Counted from the stretch's first letter, positions 1 through 6,819 are shown. The stretch: 8,151 nucleotides of DNA from Ruminococcaceae bacterium UBA6842 (GCA_002451855.1 DKDS01000042.1:531-8681), one strand, 5' to 3'. Program-made: numbers and translations. Notes: generated from the letters alone by a model not told the origin.

Positions 1-2
1 GA

Positions 3-2351
3 TTAAGCAATCTTAAAATCGGAGGTACGGCTGTTGTTGAGAAAATCGGAGGCGGTGGCAGTCTCCGTCAGCATTTTTTGGATATGGGAGTTATTCCGGG
101 AGCTGAAATAACGCTTGAAAAATTCGCTCCCATGGGGGACCCTATGGAATTTCGCATACACAGCTATGAATTAACGCTCCGTGTCGCGGACGCCGAAAAA
201 ATACTTGTAAAGCCCGTGAACGGAAAATCGGAACGAAAACACGGTAATTGTATTTCTGCATTAAAAAAGGAAAAGTACCCAAAATTCGGCGAGGACGGAG
301 TTTATCACGACAGAAGCGAGGGAAAGCCGCTCCCCAAAGGAACACGGCTTACCTTTGCGCTGGCAGGCAATCAGAATTGCGGAAAAACAACCCTTTTCAA
401 TCAGCTTACCGGCTCAAATCAGCATGTAGGCAACTTCCCCGGCGTTACGGTCGACCGAAAAAGCGGCGCTATAAAGGGCTATGAAAACACAGAGGTTACG
501 GATCTACCGGGCATTTACTCCCTGTCTCCTTACACCTCCGAGGAAATGGTTTCCCGTAAGTTTATCCTTGACGAAAAGCCCAAGGGTATTATAAATATAG
601 TTGACGCGACTAATATTGAGCGGAACCTATATCTTACAATGCAATTAATGGAATTGGATATTCCGATGGTTCTCGCGCTTAATATGATGGATGAGGTTCG
701 TTCGAACGGCGGCACAGTACTGATAAACGATATGGAAAGGCTGCTCGGTATACCGGCAGTTCCCATATCCGCCAGTAAAAACGAGGGCGTATACGAGCTT
801 ATCAGGCGCGCAGTTCATACAGCGGAATACGCCCAAAAGCCGCACCAAAGCGATTTTTGCAGGAATGACGGCAGAACAGGCGCGGTACATAGGGCAATTC
901 ACAGTATTATGCACCTAATAGAAGACCACGCCGTCCGTGCGGAAATACCGTTGAGATTCGCCGCGGGAAAGCTGATAGAAGGCGATAAACGCATAAAGGA
1001 AAGTCTGAAGCTTGACAGCGACAAGTCGAAAGCCGTTGAGCATATTATTATTCAAATGGAGGAAGAAAGAGGTCTTGACCGTGCGGCGGCTATGGCGGAT
1101 ATGCGTTTTTCCTTTATAACAGAGCTTTGCGATAAAACCGTTGTTAAACCAAGCGAAAGCAAGGAACACATCCGCAGCCGAAAGATTGATAAAATACTTA
1201 CTGGTAAATATACCGCCATACCGTCCTTTATACTGATTATGGCGCTTGTCTTTTTTCTTACCTTTAATGTTATAGGCTCCTCTCTTCAAAATCTTTTACA
1301 GCTTGGCATAAACAGTCTGACCGACGCCGTAAACAATATTCTTATCGCAAGCAATGTAAACGGCATACTGCGCTCGCTTATAATAGACGGAGTATTTACA
1401 GGCGTAGGCAGTGTGGTAAGCTTTGTGCCTATTATAGTCGTTCTGTTTTTCTTTCTGTCTCTGCTTGAGGACAGCGGTTATATGGCAAGGGTTGCGTTTG
1501 TCACCGATAAGCTGCTCCGCAAAATCGGGCTGTCAGGCAGAAGCATAGTGCCTATGCTGATAGGCTTCGGCTGTACGGTCCCGGGAGTAATGGCAAGCCG
1601 TACGCTCCCCTCTCAGCGCGACCGCCGTATGACAGTAATTCTGACCCCGTTTATGAGCTGTACCGCAAAGCTTACGATATACGGCTTTTTTATTCGGAAT
1701 TTCTTTCCCCGTTACAGCGGACTTATTATGATAAGTATTTATCTTCTGGGCATTACAGTCGGCATACTTGTAGCGCTTATTTCCAAAAACACCGTTTTTA
1801 AGGGCGAAGCGGTGCCGTTTGTAATGGAGCTGCCGAATTACCGTATGCCGGGTGCAAAAAATGTCCTTATGCTTTTATGGGACAAGGCAAAGGATTTTTT
1901 AAACCGAGCCTTTACCGTTATCTTCTTAGCTTCAATAGTTGTATGGTTTTTGCAGACCTTTGACTTCGGACTTAACGCGGTCAAGGACTCAAAGGACAGC
2001 ACACTGGCACTCCTTGCAGGCTTTATAGCACCCGTCTTTGCGCCGATAGGACTTAACGACTGGCGAATAGTAACCGCCCTGATTGCCGGCTTTATGGCAA
2101 AAGAAAGCGTTGTTTCAACGCTTGAGGTTTTAACGGCAGGCGTAGGTATAACAGCGATTATGCCCGTCTCCTCAGCTATAAGTATGTTGGTTTTTTGTTT
2201 GCTTTATACTCCCTGCATAGCGGCCGTTGCCGCCATAAGACGGGAGCTTGGCAAAAAATGGGCGGCTTTGATAATTGCGGGTCAGTGTATTTTAGCCTGG
2301 ATATGCGCCCTGCTTGCACGGACGGTGTGCATTATCTTTAATATATTGTAA
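3..2351 (+). CDS. feoB: FeoA-FeoB fusion ferrous iron transporter (5' end cut by window edge)
   Basis: Membrane Fe(II) importer with a cytoplasmic G-protein domain. The frame is open from the left edge, and the visible residues begin LSNLKIGGTAVVEK, which is a FeoA SH3-like domain (about residues 1-75 of 782 visible). Its true start must lie a codon or so upstream of the window. The TTG at 78 is inside the FeoA fold and is not the start. After a charged linker comes the G domain: G1 GNQNCGKT (366-389), switch VGNFPGVTVD, G3 DLPG (501-512), G4 NMMD (681-692) and G5 SAS. A helical regulatory region follows, then the multi-helix permease with the two Gate motifs, GCTVPGVMASRT (from 1569) and MSCTAKLTIY (from 1653). 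The second Gate usually reads SC-AKLP or SC-ARLP; here Thr replaces Pro. Length and motifs indicate an intact functional protein. Fusion of FeoA to FeoB is known in Clostridia and Bacteroidetes. Its promoter, possibly Fur-controlled, is outside the window. Confidence 0.95.
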   Translation, partial: LSNLKIGGTAVVEKIGGGGSLRQHFLDMGVIPGAEITLEKFAPMGDPMEFRIHSYELTLRVADAEKILVKPVNGKSERKHGNCISALKKEKYPKFGEDGVYHDRSEGKPLPKGTRLTFALAGNQNCGKTTLFNQLTGSNQHVGNFPGVTVDRKSGAIKGYENTEVTDLPGIYSLSPYTSEEMVSRKFILDEKPKGIINIVDATNIERNLYLTMQLMELDIPMVLALNMMDEVRSNGGTVLINDMERLLGIPAVPISASKNEGVYELIRRAVHTAEYAQKPHQSDFCRNDGRTGAVHRAIHSIMHLIEDHAVRAEIPLRFAAGKLIEGDKRIKESLKLDSDKSKAVEHIIIQMEEERGLDRAAAMADMRFSFITELCDKTVVKPSESKEHIRSRKIDKILTGKYTAIPSFILIMALVFFLTFNVIGSSLQNLLQLGINSLTDAVNNILIASNVNGILRSLIIDGVFTGVGSVVSFVPIIVVLFFFLSLLEDSGYMARVAFVTDKLLRKIGLSGRSIVPMLIGFGCTVPGVMASRTLPSQRDRRMTVILTPFMSCTAKLTIYGFFIRNFFPRYSGLIMISIYLLGITVGILVALISKNTVFKGEAVPFVMELPNYRMPGAKNVLMLLWDKAKDFLNRAFTVIFLASIVVWFLQTFDFGLNAVKDSKDSTLALLAGFIAPVFAPIGLNDWRIVTALIAGFMAKESVVSTLEVLTAGVGITAIMPVSSAISMLVFCLLYTPCIAAVAAIRRELGKKWAALIIAGQCILAWICALLARTVCIIFNIL

Positions 2352-2379
2352 AATTCTTCTTTTATTTTTCGCCGTGGTG

Positions 2380-2388
2380 TGGTATAAT
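2380..2388 (+). promoter_or_regulatory. Extended -10 promoter of the guaB-glycosyltransferase operon
   Basis: TGGTATAAT is a perfect -10 hexamer (2383-2388) with an extended TGn element, about 40 bp before the guaB start. The -35 region 17 bp upstream (TTTTAT) is poor, which is typical of extended -10 promoters. No terminator is visible after feoB, so some readthrough from it is possible. No riboswitch fits in the 75-base spacer. Confidence 0.7.
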
Positions 2389-2412
2389 CGTATAAATATA
2401 ATTAAAAATTAA

Positions 2413-2418
2413 AAGGAG
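2413..2418 (+). promoter_or_regulatory. Ribosome binding site of guaB
   Basis: AAGGAG lies 8 nt before the ATG at 2427, an ideal Shine-Dalgarno position that fixes the guaB start. Confidence 0.85.
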
Positions 2419-2426
2419 ATAATAAA

Positions 2427-3935
2427 ATGGCTTATTATTTTAATGAAACTTCCCACACCTTTAACGAATACCTGTTAGTTCCGGGCTATTCCTCTGCCGA
2501 CTGTATACCGGCAAATGTAAGCCTTAAAACTCCTCTTGTAAAATACAAAAAGGGTGAAGAACCCGCAATATCAATGAATATTCCGCTTACTTCGGCTATA
2601 ATGCAGTCCGTATCGGGTGACAGGCTTGCGGTTGCTCTTGCCAGAGAGGGCGGCGTATCGTTTATTTACGGCTCGCAATCCGCCGAGGATGAGGCGGCTA
2701 TGGTTGAAAAAGCCAAAAGCTATAAGGCAGGCTTTGTTGTAAGCGAATCCAATGTCACACCTGATGACACCCTTGCGGATATTTTGGCGCTTAAAGCTAA
2801 AAACGGTCACTCAACGGTTGCCGTAACATCAAACGGCAAGCCCGACGGCAAGCTTCTCGGCATAGTGACAAGCAGAGATTACCGTGTAAGCCGTATGGAC
2901 GAGAGCACAAAGGTAAAGGACTTTATGACCCCGCTTTCCTCACTTATCGTAGGAAAGGAAGACACCACCTTAAAGCAGGCAAACGACATTATATGGGACA
3001 ATAAGCTTAATTCACTTCCCATAATCGATAAAAACGGCAGCTTAAAATATTTTGTTTTCCGCAAGGATTACGACGCGCACAAGGAAAACCCCAACGAGCT
3101 GCTTGACAAGCACAAGCGCTATGTGGTAGGCGCGGGAATAAACACCAGAGACTATGAGGAAAGAGTACCGGCATTAATAGCTGCAGGCGCCGATGTGCTT
3201 TGTATAGACTCCTCCGAGGGCTTCAGCGAATGGCAGTCAAGAACACTCGCGTTTGTACGCAAAAAATACGGCGACAGCGTAAAGGTAGGCGCCGGAAATG
3301 TTGTTGACCGCGAGGGCTTTATGTTCCTTGCCGAGGCAGGCGCCGATTTTATAAAGGTAGGTATCGGCGGCGGCTCCATATGCATAACCCGTGAAACCAA
3401 GGGAATAGGCAGAGGACAAGCCACTGCGCTTATTGAGGTTTGCGCCGCCCGTGACGAATACTATGAAAAAACGGGAATATATATCCCCGTCTGCTCCGAC
3501 GGCGGAATAGTTCACGACCACCATATGACGCTGGCGCTTGCAATGGGCGCGGACTTTATGATGCTCGGACGCTACTTCGCAAGGTTCGACGAAAGCCCGA
3601 CAAACAGAATTACAATAAACGGTAATTACTATAAGGAATACTGGGGCGAAGGCTCAAACAGAGCAAGAAACTGGCAGCGCTACGATTTGGGCGGAGATAA
3701 AAAGCTCTCATTCGAGGAGGGCGTTGATTCCTATGTTCCGTACGCAGGCAGCCTTAAGGACAATGTAAGTCTCTCGCTTTCAAAGGTTAAGTCCACAATG
3801 TGTAACTGCGGCGCTCTCACAATACCCGAGCTTCAGAAAAAAGCCAAGCTGACGCTTGTTTCGGCAACCAGCATAATCGAGGGCGGAGCGCACGATGTTA
3901 TACAAAAGGATACATCGGCAGGTGTAATTAAATAA
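2427..3935 (+). CDS. guaB: IMP dehydrogenase, Tritrichomonas-like subtype (502 aa)
   Basis: Oxidises IMP to XMP with NAD+, the committed step of GMP synthesis, in the cytoplasm as a tetramer. The catalytic loop GIGGGSICITRE places the nucleophile at Cys319. The flap NWQRYDLGG carries the Arg418-Tyr419 general-base pair. Asp261 (CIDSSEGF), Arg241 and Arg382 are also present. Two CBS modules interrupt the barrel at roughly residues 106-157 and 166-220. The wording of the loop and flap, the length and the residue numbers all match, as I recall it, the enzyme of the protozoan Tritrichomonas foetus (503 aa) rather than the shorter E. coli/Bacillus type. Lys310 and Glu431, the pair linked to mycophenolic acid resistance in that enzyme, are both present. 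It has its own promoter and a strong ribosome site, and its stop overlaps the next gene's start by one base. Confidence 0.96.
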   Translation: MAYYFNETSHTFNEYLLVPGYSSADCIPANVSLKTPLVKYKKGEEPAISMNIPLTSAIMQSVSGDRLAVALAREGGVSFIYGSQSAEDEAAMVEKAKSYKAGFVVSESNVTPDDTLADILALKAKNGHSTVAVTSNGKPDGKLLGIVTSRDYRVSRMDESTKVKDFMTPLSSLIVGKEDTTLKQANDIIWDNKLNSLPIIDKNGSLKYFVFRKDYDAHKENPNELLDKHKRYVVGAGINTRDYEERVPALIAAGADVLCIDSSEGFSEWQSRTLAFVRKKYGDSVKVGAGNVVDREGFMFLAEAGADFIKVGIGGGSICITRETKGIGRGQATALIEVCAARDEYYEKTGIYIPVCSDGGIVHDHHMTLALAMGADFMMLGRYFARFDESPTNRITINGNYYKEYWGEGSNRARNWQRYDLGGDKKLSFEEGVDSYVPYAGSLKDNVSLSLSKVKSTMCNCGALTIPELQKKAKLTLVSATSIIEGGAHDVIQKDTSAGVIK

Positions 3936-4891
3936 TGAGACCTGTTCTTTATATAGTAATCCCATGCTATAACGAGGAAGCCGTACTGCCCGTCACGGCA
4001 GGTATGTTTCTTGAAAAAATAACACAGCTTATATCTAAAGAAAAAATAAGCGAAAACAGCCGTATTATGTTTGTTGACGACGGCAGCAGGGATTCTACAT
4101 GGAGCATAATAGAAGAGCTTTCAAGGAGCGATACGCACTATACGGGAATTGCTTTAAGCCGTAACCGCGGCCACCAAAATGCCCTGCTTGCGGGTCTTAC
4201 CGAGGCTTGCGGTCTTTGCGACATTACAATAAGCATTGACTGCGACGGTCAGGACGATATAAACGCCATGGATAAAATGGTGGACGAATACCTAAACGGC
4301 GCGGAGATTGTATACGGCGTCCGCTCGGACCGCAGGACGGATACGGTATTCAAGCGCACAACGGCGCAGTGCTTTTATAAGCTTATGAACAAAATGGGCG
4401 CAAACGTGGTATATAACCACGCCGATTATCGGCTTATGTCCTCAAGGGTATTAAAGGAATTTTCCGATTTTCGTGAGGTAAATATATTTTTACGGGGCAT
4501 GGTTCCGCTTGTGGGCTTTAAAAGCACCTGCGTTGAGTACGAAAGGCGCGAAAGGCTTGCCGGAGAAAGCCATTATCCGCTGAAAAAAATGCTTGCCCTT
4601 GCGATAGACGGCATAACAAGTCTCTCAACTAAGCCGATAAGAATAATAACCGTATTCGGCTTTATAATAGCGGCTTTAAGCTTTATCGGAATACTTTGGT
4701 CGGTTATAACCTATCTCTGCGGTCATTCGGTGGCAGGCTGGGCGTCGCTTGTAAGCATTGTCTGCTTTTTAAGCGGCATACAGCTTTTAAGTCTCGGTGT
4801 TATAGGCGAATACATCGGCAAAATATATCTCGAAACAAAGCGCAGACCGAGATTTATTATAGAAAAGCGGACAAATACCGATAATAATTAA
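3935..4891 (+). CDS. Family 2 glycosyltransferase, DPM1/GtrB-like, membrane anchored
   Basis: Probably transfers a sugar from a nucleotide donor to polyprenyl phosphate on the cytoplasmic membrane face, supplying a lipid-linked sugar for cell-surface decoration. It has a GT-A fold: IPCYNEE (9-15), VDDGSRDST (47-55), the metal-binding acidic cluster IDCDGQDD (101-108), ADYRLM (163-168) and RLAGESHYPLKKM (207-219). Two transmembrane helices follow at about 235-258 and 268-292, then a conserved basic tail GEYIGKIYLETKRRPRF. The 318-aa length is normal for the YkcC/CsbB/GtrB group. The ATG overlaps the guaB stop (TAATG, 3933-3937) and only a weak AGGT lies upstream, so translation is probably coupled to guaB. 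No flippase or acceptor-specific partner is nearby, so sugar and target are unknown. Confidence 0.9.
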   Translation: MRPVLYIVIPCYNEEAVLPVTAGMFLEKITQLISKEKISENSRIMFVDDGSRDSTWSIIEELSRSDTHYTGIALSRNRGHQNALLAGLTEACGLCDITISIDCDGQDDINAMDKMVDEYLNGAEIVYGVRSDRRTDTVFKRTTAQCFYKLMNKMGANVVYNHADYRLMSSRVLKEFSDFREVNIFLRGMVPLVGFKSTCVEYERRERLAGESHYPLKKMLALAIDGITSLSTKPIRIITVFGFIIAALSFIGILWSVITYLCGHSVAGWASLVSIVCFLSGIQLLSLGVIGEYIGKIYLETKRRPRFIIEKRTNTDNN

Positions 4892-4894
4892 ATT

Positions 4895-4934
4895 AAAGCG
4901 CCCCGAAACGGAAAATTCCGTTTTGGGGCGCTTT
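4895..4934. terminator. Bidirectional intrinsic terminator between convergent genes
   Basis: AAAGCGCCCCGAAACGGAA (4895-4913) pairs with TTCCGTTTTGGGGCGCTTT (4916-4934), a stem of up to 19 bp with one G-T pair and a tiny AA-centred loop. It follows the glycosyltransferase stop by 3 bp and precedes the antiporter stop by 13 bp. A-rich and T-rich flanks on both sides let it end transcription in both directions. Confidence 0.9.
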
Positions 4935-4947
4935 GTATCATAGGGCT

Positions 4948-6147
4948 TTACCTTTGCGGATTTAACAGTTTTTTATAGCTGACATCAATGCCCAATGCCC
5001 CGAGCGGAGCGGTAATGAGTATGCCGAGTACCGCTACCGAAAGCACGGTATTTCCGCAGGATAGACCCAAGCTGAGCGGTACAGAGCCGATTGCCGCCTG
5101 CACCGTAGCTTTAGGCAGGTATGCTATAATGCAAAACAATCTTTCTTTAAATGAAAGCGGTGTTTTTATAAGACATACTGCCACCCCTGCCGCACGGAAA
5201 ATCAAAGCCGTAAAAATCATTGCCACAGCGGCAATTCCGGCGCTTAATGTGTACCGTATATCAACCGCCGCGCCTACAAGCACAAACAAAACAACCTCAG
5301 CGGCAAGCCACAGCTTGCCGAATTTTTCCGACAGGCGTTTTGAAACAAAATCGGTGCTTTTGATTTTTAAAACACACGCCATACTAACCACGGCAAGAAG
5401 TCCCGATACAGCAATCCATCTTTTAAGCCAAGTTTCAATTGCCGTTAAAAGGAACGCTGAACCGAGAATAACGATTACCTTTATACTGTTGCGTACTGTA
5501 CGGTTTCTTTTATATGCATTTTCAAAAAACATCGCCAGAACAAAACCGAAGCCTGCACCGACAGCAACGCCAAGCAGAATGGATACGGGTATATTCAAAA
5601 AATCCGTTAAATTTACATTTCCGCCCTGTGCCATACCGACAAACGCGGAAAACAGCACAATTACAAAAATATCGTCACAGGACGCTCCTGCCATAATAAG
5701 CTGCGGAATACCCTTTTCCGTTCCGTATTTTTCATCCATCAGCTTAAGCATCCTCGGAACAACAACGGCAGGCGAAACCGCCCCGAGTACCGCTCCGATA
5801 ACGGCGGCTTCTGTGTATGAAACGCCTAAAAGCAATGGTGCAAACAGCACATAACCGAGAATTTCAAAGCTTGCCGGCACAAAGGACATAAGCACCGCAG
5901 GCCGCCCCACCCTTTTGAGGTCTGATAAATCAAGCGATAACCCCGCCTTAATCAAAATAATAATAAGCGCCATTTTTCTTAGCTCCGAAGATATACCGAG
6001 TATCGACGAATCGAGCAGATCAAGCACAAAGGGACCGAGCAGTATTCCCGAAGCTATCATTCCCACAATTCTCGGCAGATGTATTTTTTCACAGATTGCC
6101 GCAAGGGATAATCCTACAAGAAAAATGAATGACAGGGATGTTAACAT
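4948..6147 (-). CDS. CPA2-type cation/proton antiporter under fluoride riboswitch control (399 aa)
   Basis: Integral membrane monovalent cation/proton exchanger of the NapA/KefB-like CPA2 superfamily with about 12-13 hydrophobic helices. Key residues: AVSPAVVVPRM (123-133) on the crossed helix, the paired acids Cys-Asp-Asp at 157-159, which correspond to the double Asp of electrogenic Na+/H+ antiporters, and LPKATVQAA (344-352) with the helix lysine Lys346. There is no TrkA-N/RCK domain, so this is not a full Kef potassium channel. The start is the ATG at 6147, preceded by AGGAGGA (6154-6160, 6-nt spacing). An in-frame ATG at 6255 would add 36 residues, but it lies in the untranslated riboswitch leader and has no ribosome site. 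The leader is annotated separately as a fluoride aptamer plus terminator, so a role in surviving fluoride stress is inferred. The transported ion cannot be read from sequence: Na+ is most likely, but coupling to fluoride is not excluded. It is convergent with the glycosyltransferase. Confidence 0.9.
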   Translation of the reverse strand: MLTSLSFIFLVGLSLAAICEKIHLPRIVGMIASGILLGPFVLDLLDSSILGISSELRKMALIIILIKAGLSLDLSDLKRVGRPAVLMSFVPASFEILGYVLFAPLLLGVSYTEAAVIGAVLGAVSPAVVVPRMLKLMDEKYGTEKGIPQLIMAGASCDDIFVIVLFSAFVGMAQGGNVNLTDFLNIPVSILLGVAVGAGFGFVLAMFFENAYKRNRTVRNSIKVIVILGSAFLLTAIETWLKRWIAVSGLLAVVSMACVLKIKSTDFVSKRLSEKFGKLWLAAEVVLFVLVGAAVDIRYTLSAGIAAVAMIFTALIFRAAGVAVCLIKTPLSFKERLFCIIAYLPKATVQAAIGSVPLSLGLSCGNTVLSVAVLGILITAPLGALGIDVSYKKLLNPQR

Positions 6148-6153
6148 AAAAAT

Positions 6154-6160
6154 TCCTCCT
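6154..6160 (-). promoter_or_regulatory. Ribosome binding site that decides the antiporter start
   Basis: AGGAGGA lies 6 nt before the ATG at 6147. It is downstream of the riboswitch terminator stem, so control is expected at transcription rather than by hiding this site. Confidence 0.85.
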
Positions 6161-6170
6161 ATAAACGCAG

Positions 6171-6214
6171 AAAAGCCGACGCCTCCTGCACATAAAATGC
6201 AGAAGTCATCAGCC
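6171..6214 (-). terminator. Riboswitch expression platform: intrinsic terminator sharing the aptamer's 3' strand
   Basis: In the leader RNA, GGCUGAUGACUUCUGCA (6214-6198) can pair with UGCAGGAGGCGUCGGCU (6190-6174) around a 7-nt loop UUUUAUG. The stem is about 17 bp with one A-G mismatch and several G-U pairs, followed by UUUU (6174-6171) and then CUGCGUUU, so the U-tract is imperfect. The 5' arm contains the aptamer's conserved CUGAUGACUUC segment, so aptamer folding and terminator formation exclude each other. This is the usual ligand-ON design of fluoride riboswitches. Confidence 0.75.
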
Positions 6215-6261
6215 TTTAATCGCGGTTCAAGCATTACGCTTCGGGAGAACCTCATTCCCTT
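6199..6261 (-). ncRNA. Fluoride riboswitch aptamer (crcB motif)
   Basis: The RNA begins AAGGGAAUGAGGUUCUCCC: a 4-bp stem GGGA/UCCC closes a loop AUGAGGUUC, the layout of fluoride aptamers with the conserved AUG at the loop start. The 3' part reads AGGCUGAUGACUUCUGC, matching the conserved GCUGAUGrCyyCU element. Loop bases GAGGU (6253-6249) pair with ACUUC (6206-6202) as the diagnostic pseudoknot. The intervening stem is weak (GCUU with AGGC around about 13 nt), and the joining segment GAAGCG departs from the usual UAAACGC, which lowers certainty. The predicted transcription start falls at 6259-6261, the first base of the aptamer. The downstream terminator overlaps the aptamer 3' strand. Antiporter genes are, to my knowledge, among the classes reported downstream of this motif. 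Confidence 0.8.
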
Positions 6262-6267
6262 ATAATT

Positions 6268-6296
6268 ATTATAGCATACTTCAAAAGCAATTACAA
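6268..6296 (-). promoter_or_regulatory. Sigma-A promoter of the antiporter/riboswitch transcript
   Basis: On the minus strand, -35 TTGTAA (6296-6291), a 17-bp spacer and -10 TATAAT (6273-6268), with an extended TGC just upstream of the -10. A start 7-9 bases further on falls at 6259-6261, exactly at the aptamer's first stem. No clear terminator for the upstream hxlR-type gene is seen in 6297-6348, so limited readthrough is possible. Confidence 0.8.
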
Positions 6297-6348
6297 GCGC
6301 TTTGTTCGGTTTGTCGATTAAAATTTTTAAAATATTCCGAGTATACTT

Positions 6349-6687
6349 TTACCCCATCTGCTTATCAAGAACCGATTTATAATAGTTTCCGAAATCGGCA
6401 AGAGCGTCAATAATCGGGAGCATCTGTCTGCCGAGGTCTGTCAGACCGTATTCGACCCTCGGCGGCATTTCCCCGAAATCGTGCCGATAGGCAAGTCCGT
6501 CATCAATCATCTGTCTGAGGCTGTCGGTCAGTACCTTTTGGGAAATTCCGTCCAAATCTCTTTGAAGCTCGTTAAATCTCCATTGACGGGCTTTAAGATT
6601 GCGCAAAATTAAAAGCTTCCATTTTCCGCCTATTAAGGCAACTGCCGTCGCCACCGGACAAGCAGGTAATTCATCCTTTGTTTTCAT
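6349..6687 (-). CDS. HxlR-family winged-helix transcriptional regulator (112 aa)
   Basis: DNA-binding regulator of the HxlR/YodB/HypR group, dimeric and often responsive to quinones, aldehydes or disulfide stress. The protein shows the signature ACPVATAVALIGGKWKLLIL near residues 9-28, the recognition-helix region ISQKVLTDSLRQMIDDGL, and the wing and C-terminal helix PPRVEYGLTDLGRQMLPII. Cys10 occupies the N-terminal position that serves as the redox-sensing cysteine in several family members, and it is the only Cys in the protein. The length is typical. The start is the ATG at 6687 with AGGTGA (6694-6699 on the minus strand) about 7 nt before it. It is divergent from the cupin gene across a spacer with repeated motifs, so autoregulation and control of the cupin are likely. 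Confidence 0.93.
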   Translation of the reverse strand: MKTKDELPACPVATAVALIGGKWKLLILRNLKARQWRFNELQRDLDGISQKVLTDSLRQMIDDGLAYRHDFGEMPPRVEYGLTDLGRQMLPIIDALADFGNYYKSVLDKQMG

Positions 6688-6708
6688 TATTTTTCACCTC
6701 ATACATAC

Positions 6709-6739
6709 AGTATAACACACATTTTAAAAAAAGTGTACA
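6709..6739 (-). promoter_or_regulatory. Candidate promoter of the HxlR-type regulator
   Basis: On the minus strand, TATACT (6714-6709) is a good -10 hexamer. TGTACA (6739-6734) could be the -35, but the spacer is 19 bp, slightly long. The -35 overlaps the left direct repeat, which would permit repression by the regulator itself. Confidence 0.5.
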
Positions 6740-6760
6740 GTTATAAAAAAGTGCGTACTT
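6726..6760. promoter_or_regulatory. Direct-repeat operator candidate for the HxlR-type regulator
   Basis: Two near-identical units, AAAAAAGTGTAC (6727-6738) and AAAAAAGTGCGTAC (6745-6758), are 18 bp apart in the divergent spacer. The same stretch 6731-6760 can be read as an imperfect palindrome beginning AAGTGTAC and ending GTACTT. The left unit overlaps the regulator's -35. The right unit overlaps the weak -35-like TTGTTT (6759-6764) of the cupin, whose -10 is also unclear (GATAAT 6780-6785 or TAATCT 6782-6787). Confidence 0.5.
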
Positions 6761-6819
6761 GTTTTTGAATGTGTAAAGTGATAATCTAAGGTCAAGCAAA
6801 GAACATTTGCAAAACACTT

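Noticed and set aside
915..1289. Minus-strand open frame of 124 codons inside feoB
   Set aside because: It is fully contained in a well-supported gene, has no homology I recognise, and its composition matches antisense translation.
2352..2426. Purine or other riboswitch before guaB
   Set aside because: Only about 30 nt lie between the predicted transcription start and the ATG, too short for an aptamer, and no stable fold is visible.
4988..5854. Long open frame (288 codons) on the + strand opposite the antiporter
   Set aside because: Its protein is low-complexity, rich in Thr, Ala, Ser and Pro as expected from the complement of hydrophobic codons. It has no ribosome site and no recognisable domain, while the opposite strand encodes a clear membrane protein.
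6148..6261. Lithium or sodium riboswitch, as found before some antiporter genes
   Set aside because: The conserved AUG loop, the GCUGAUGA element and the pseudoknot pairing fit the fluoride motif. I do not see the features of the nhaA or DUF1646 motifs, though I could not run covariance models.
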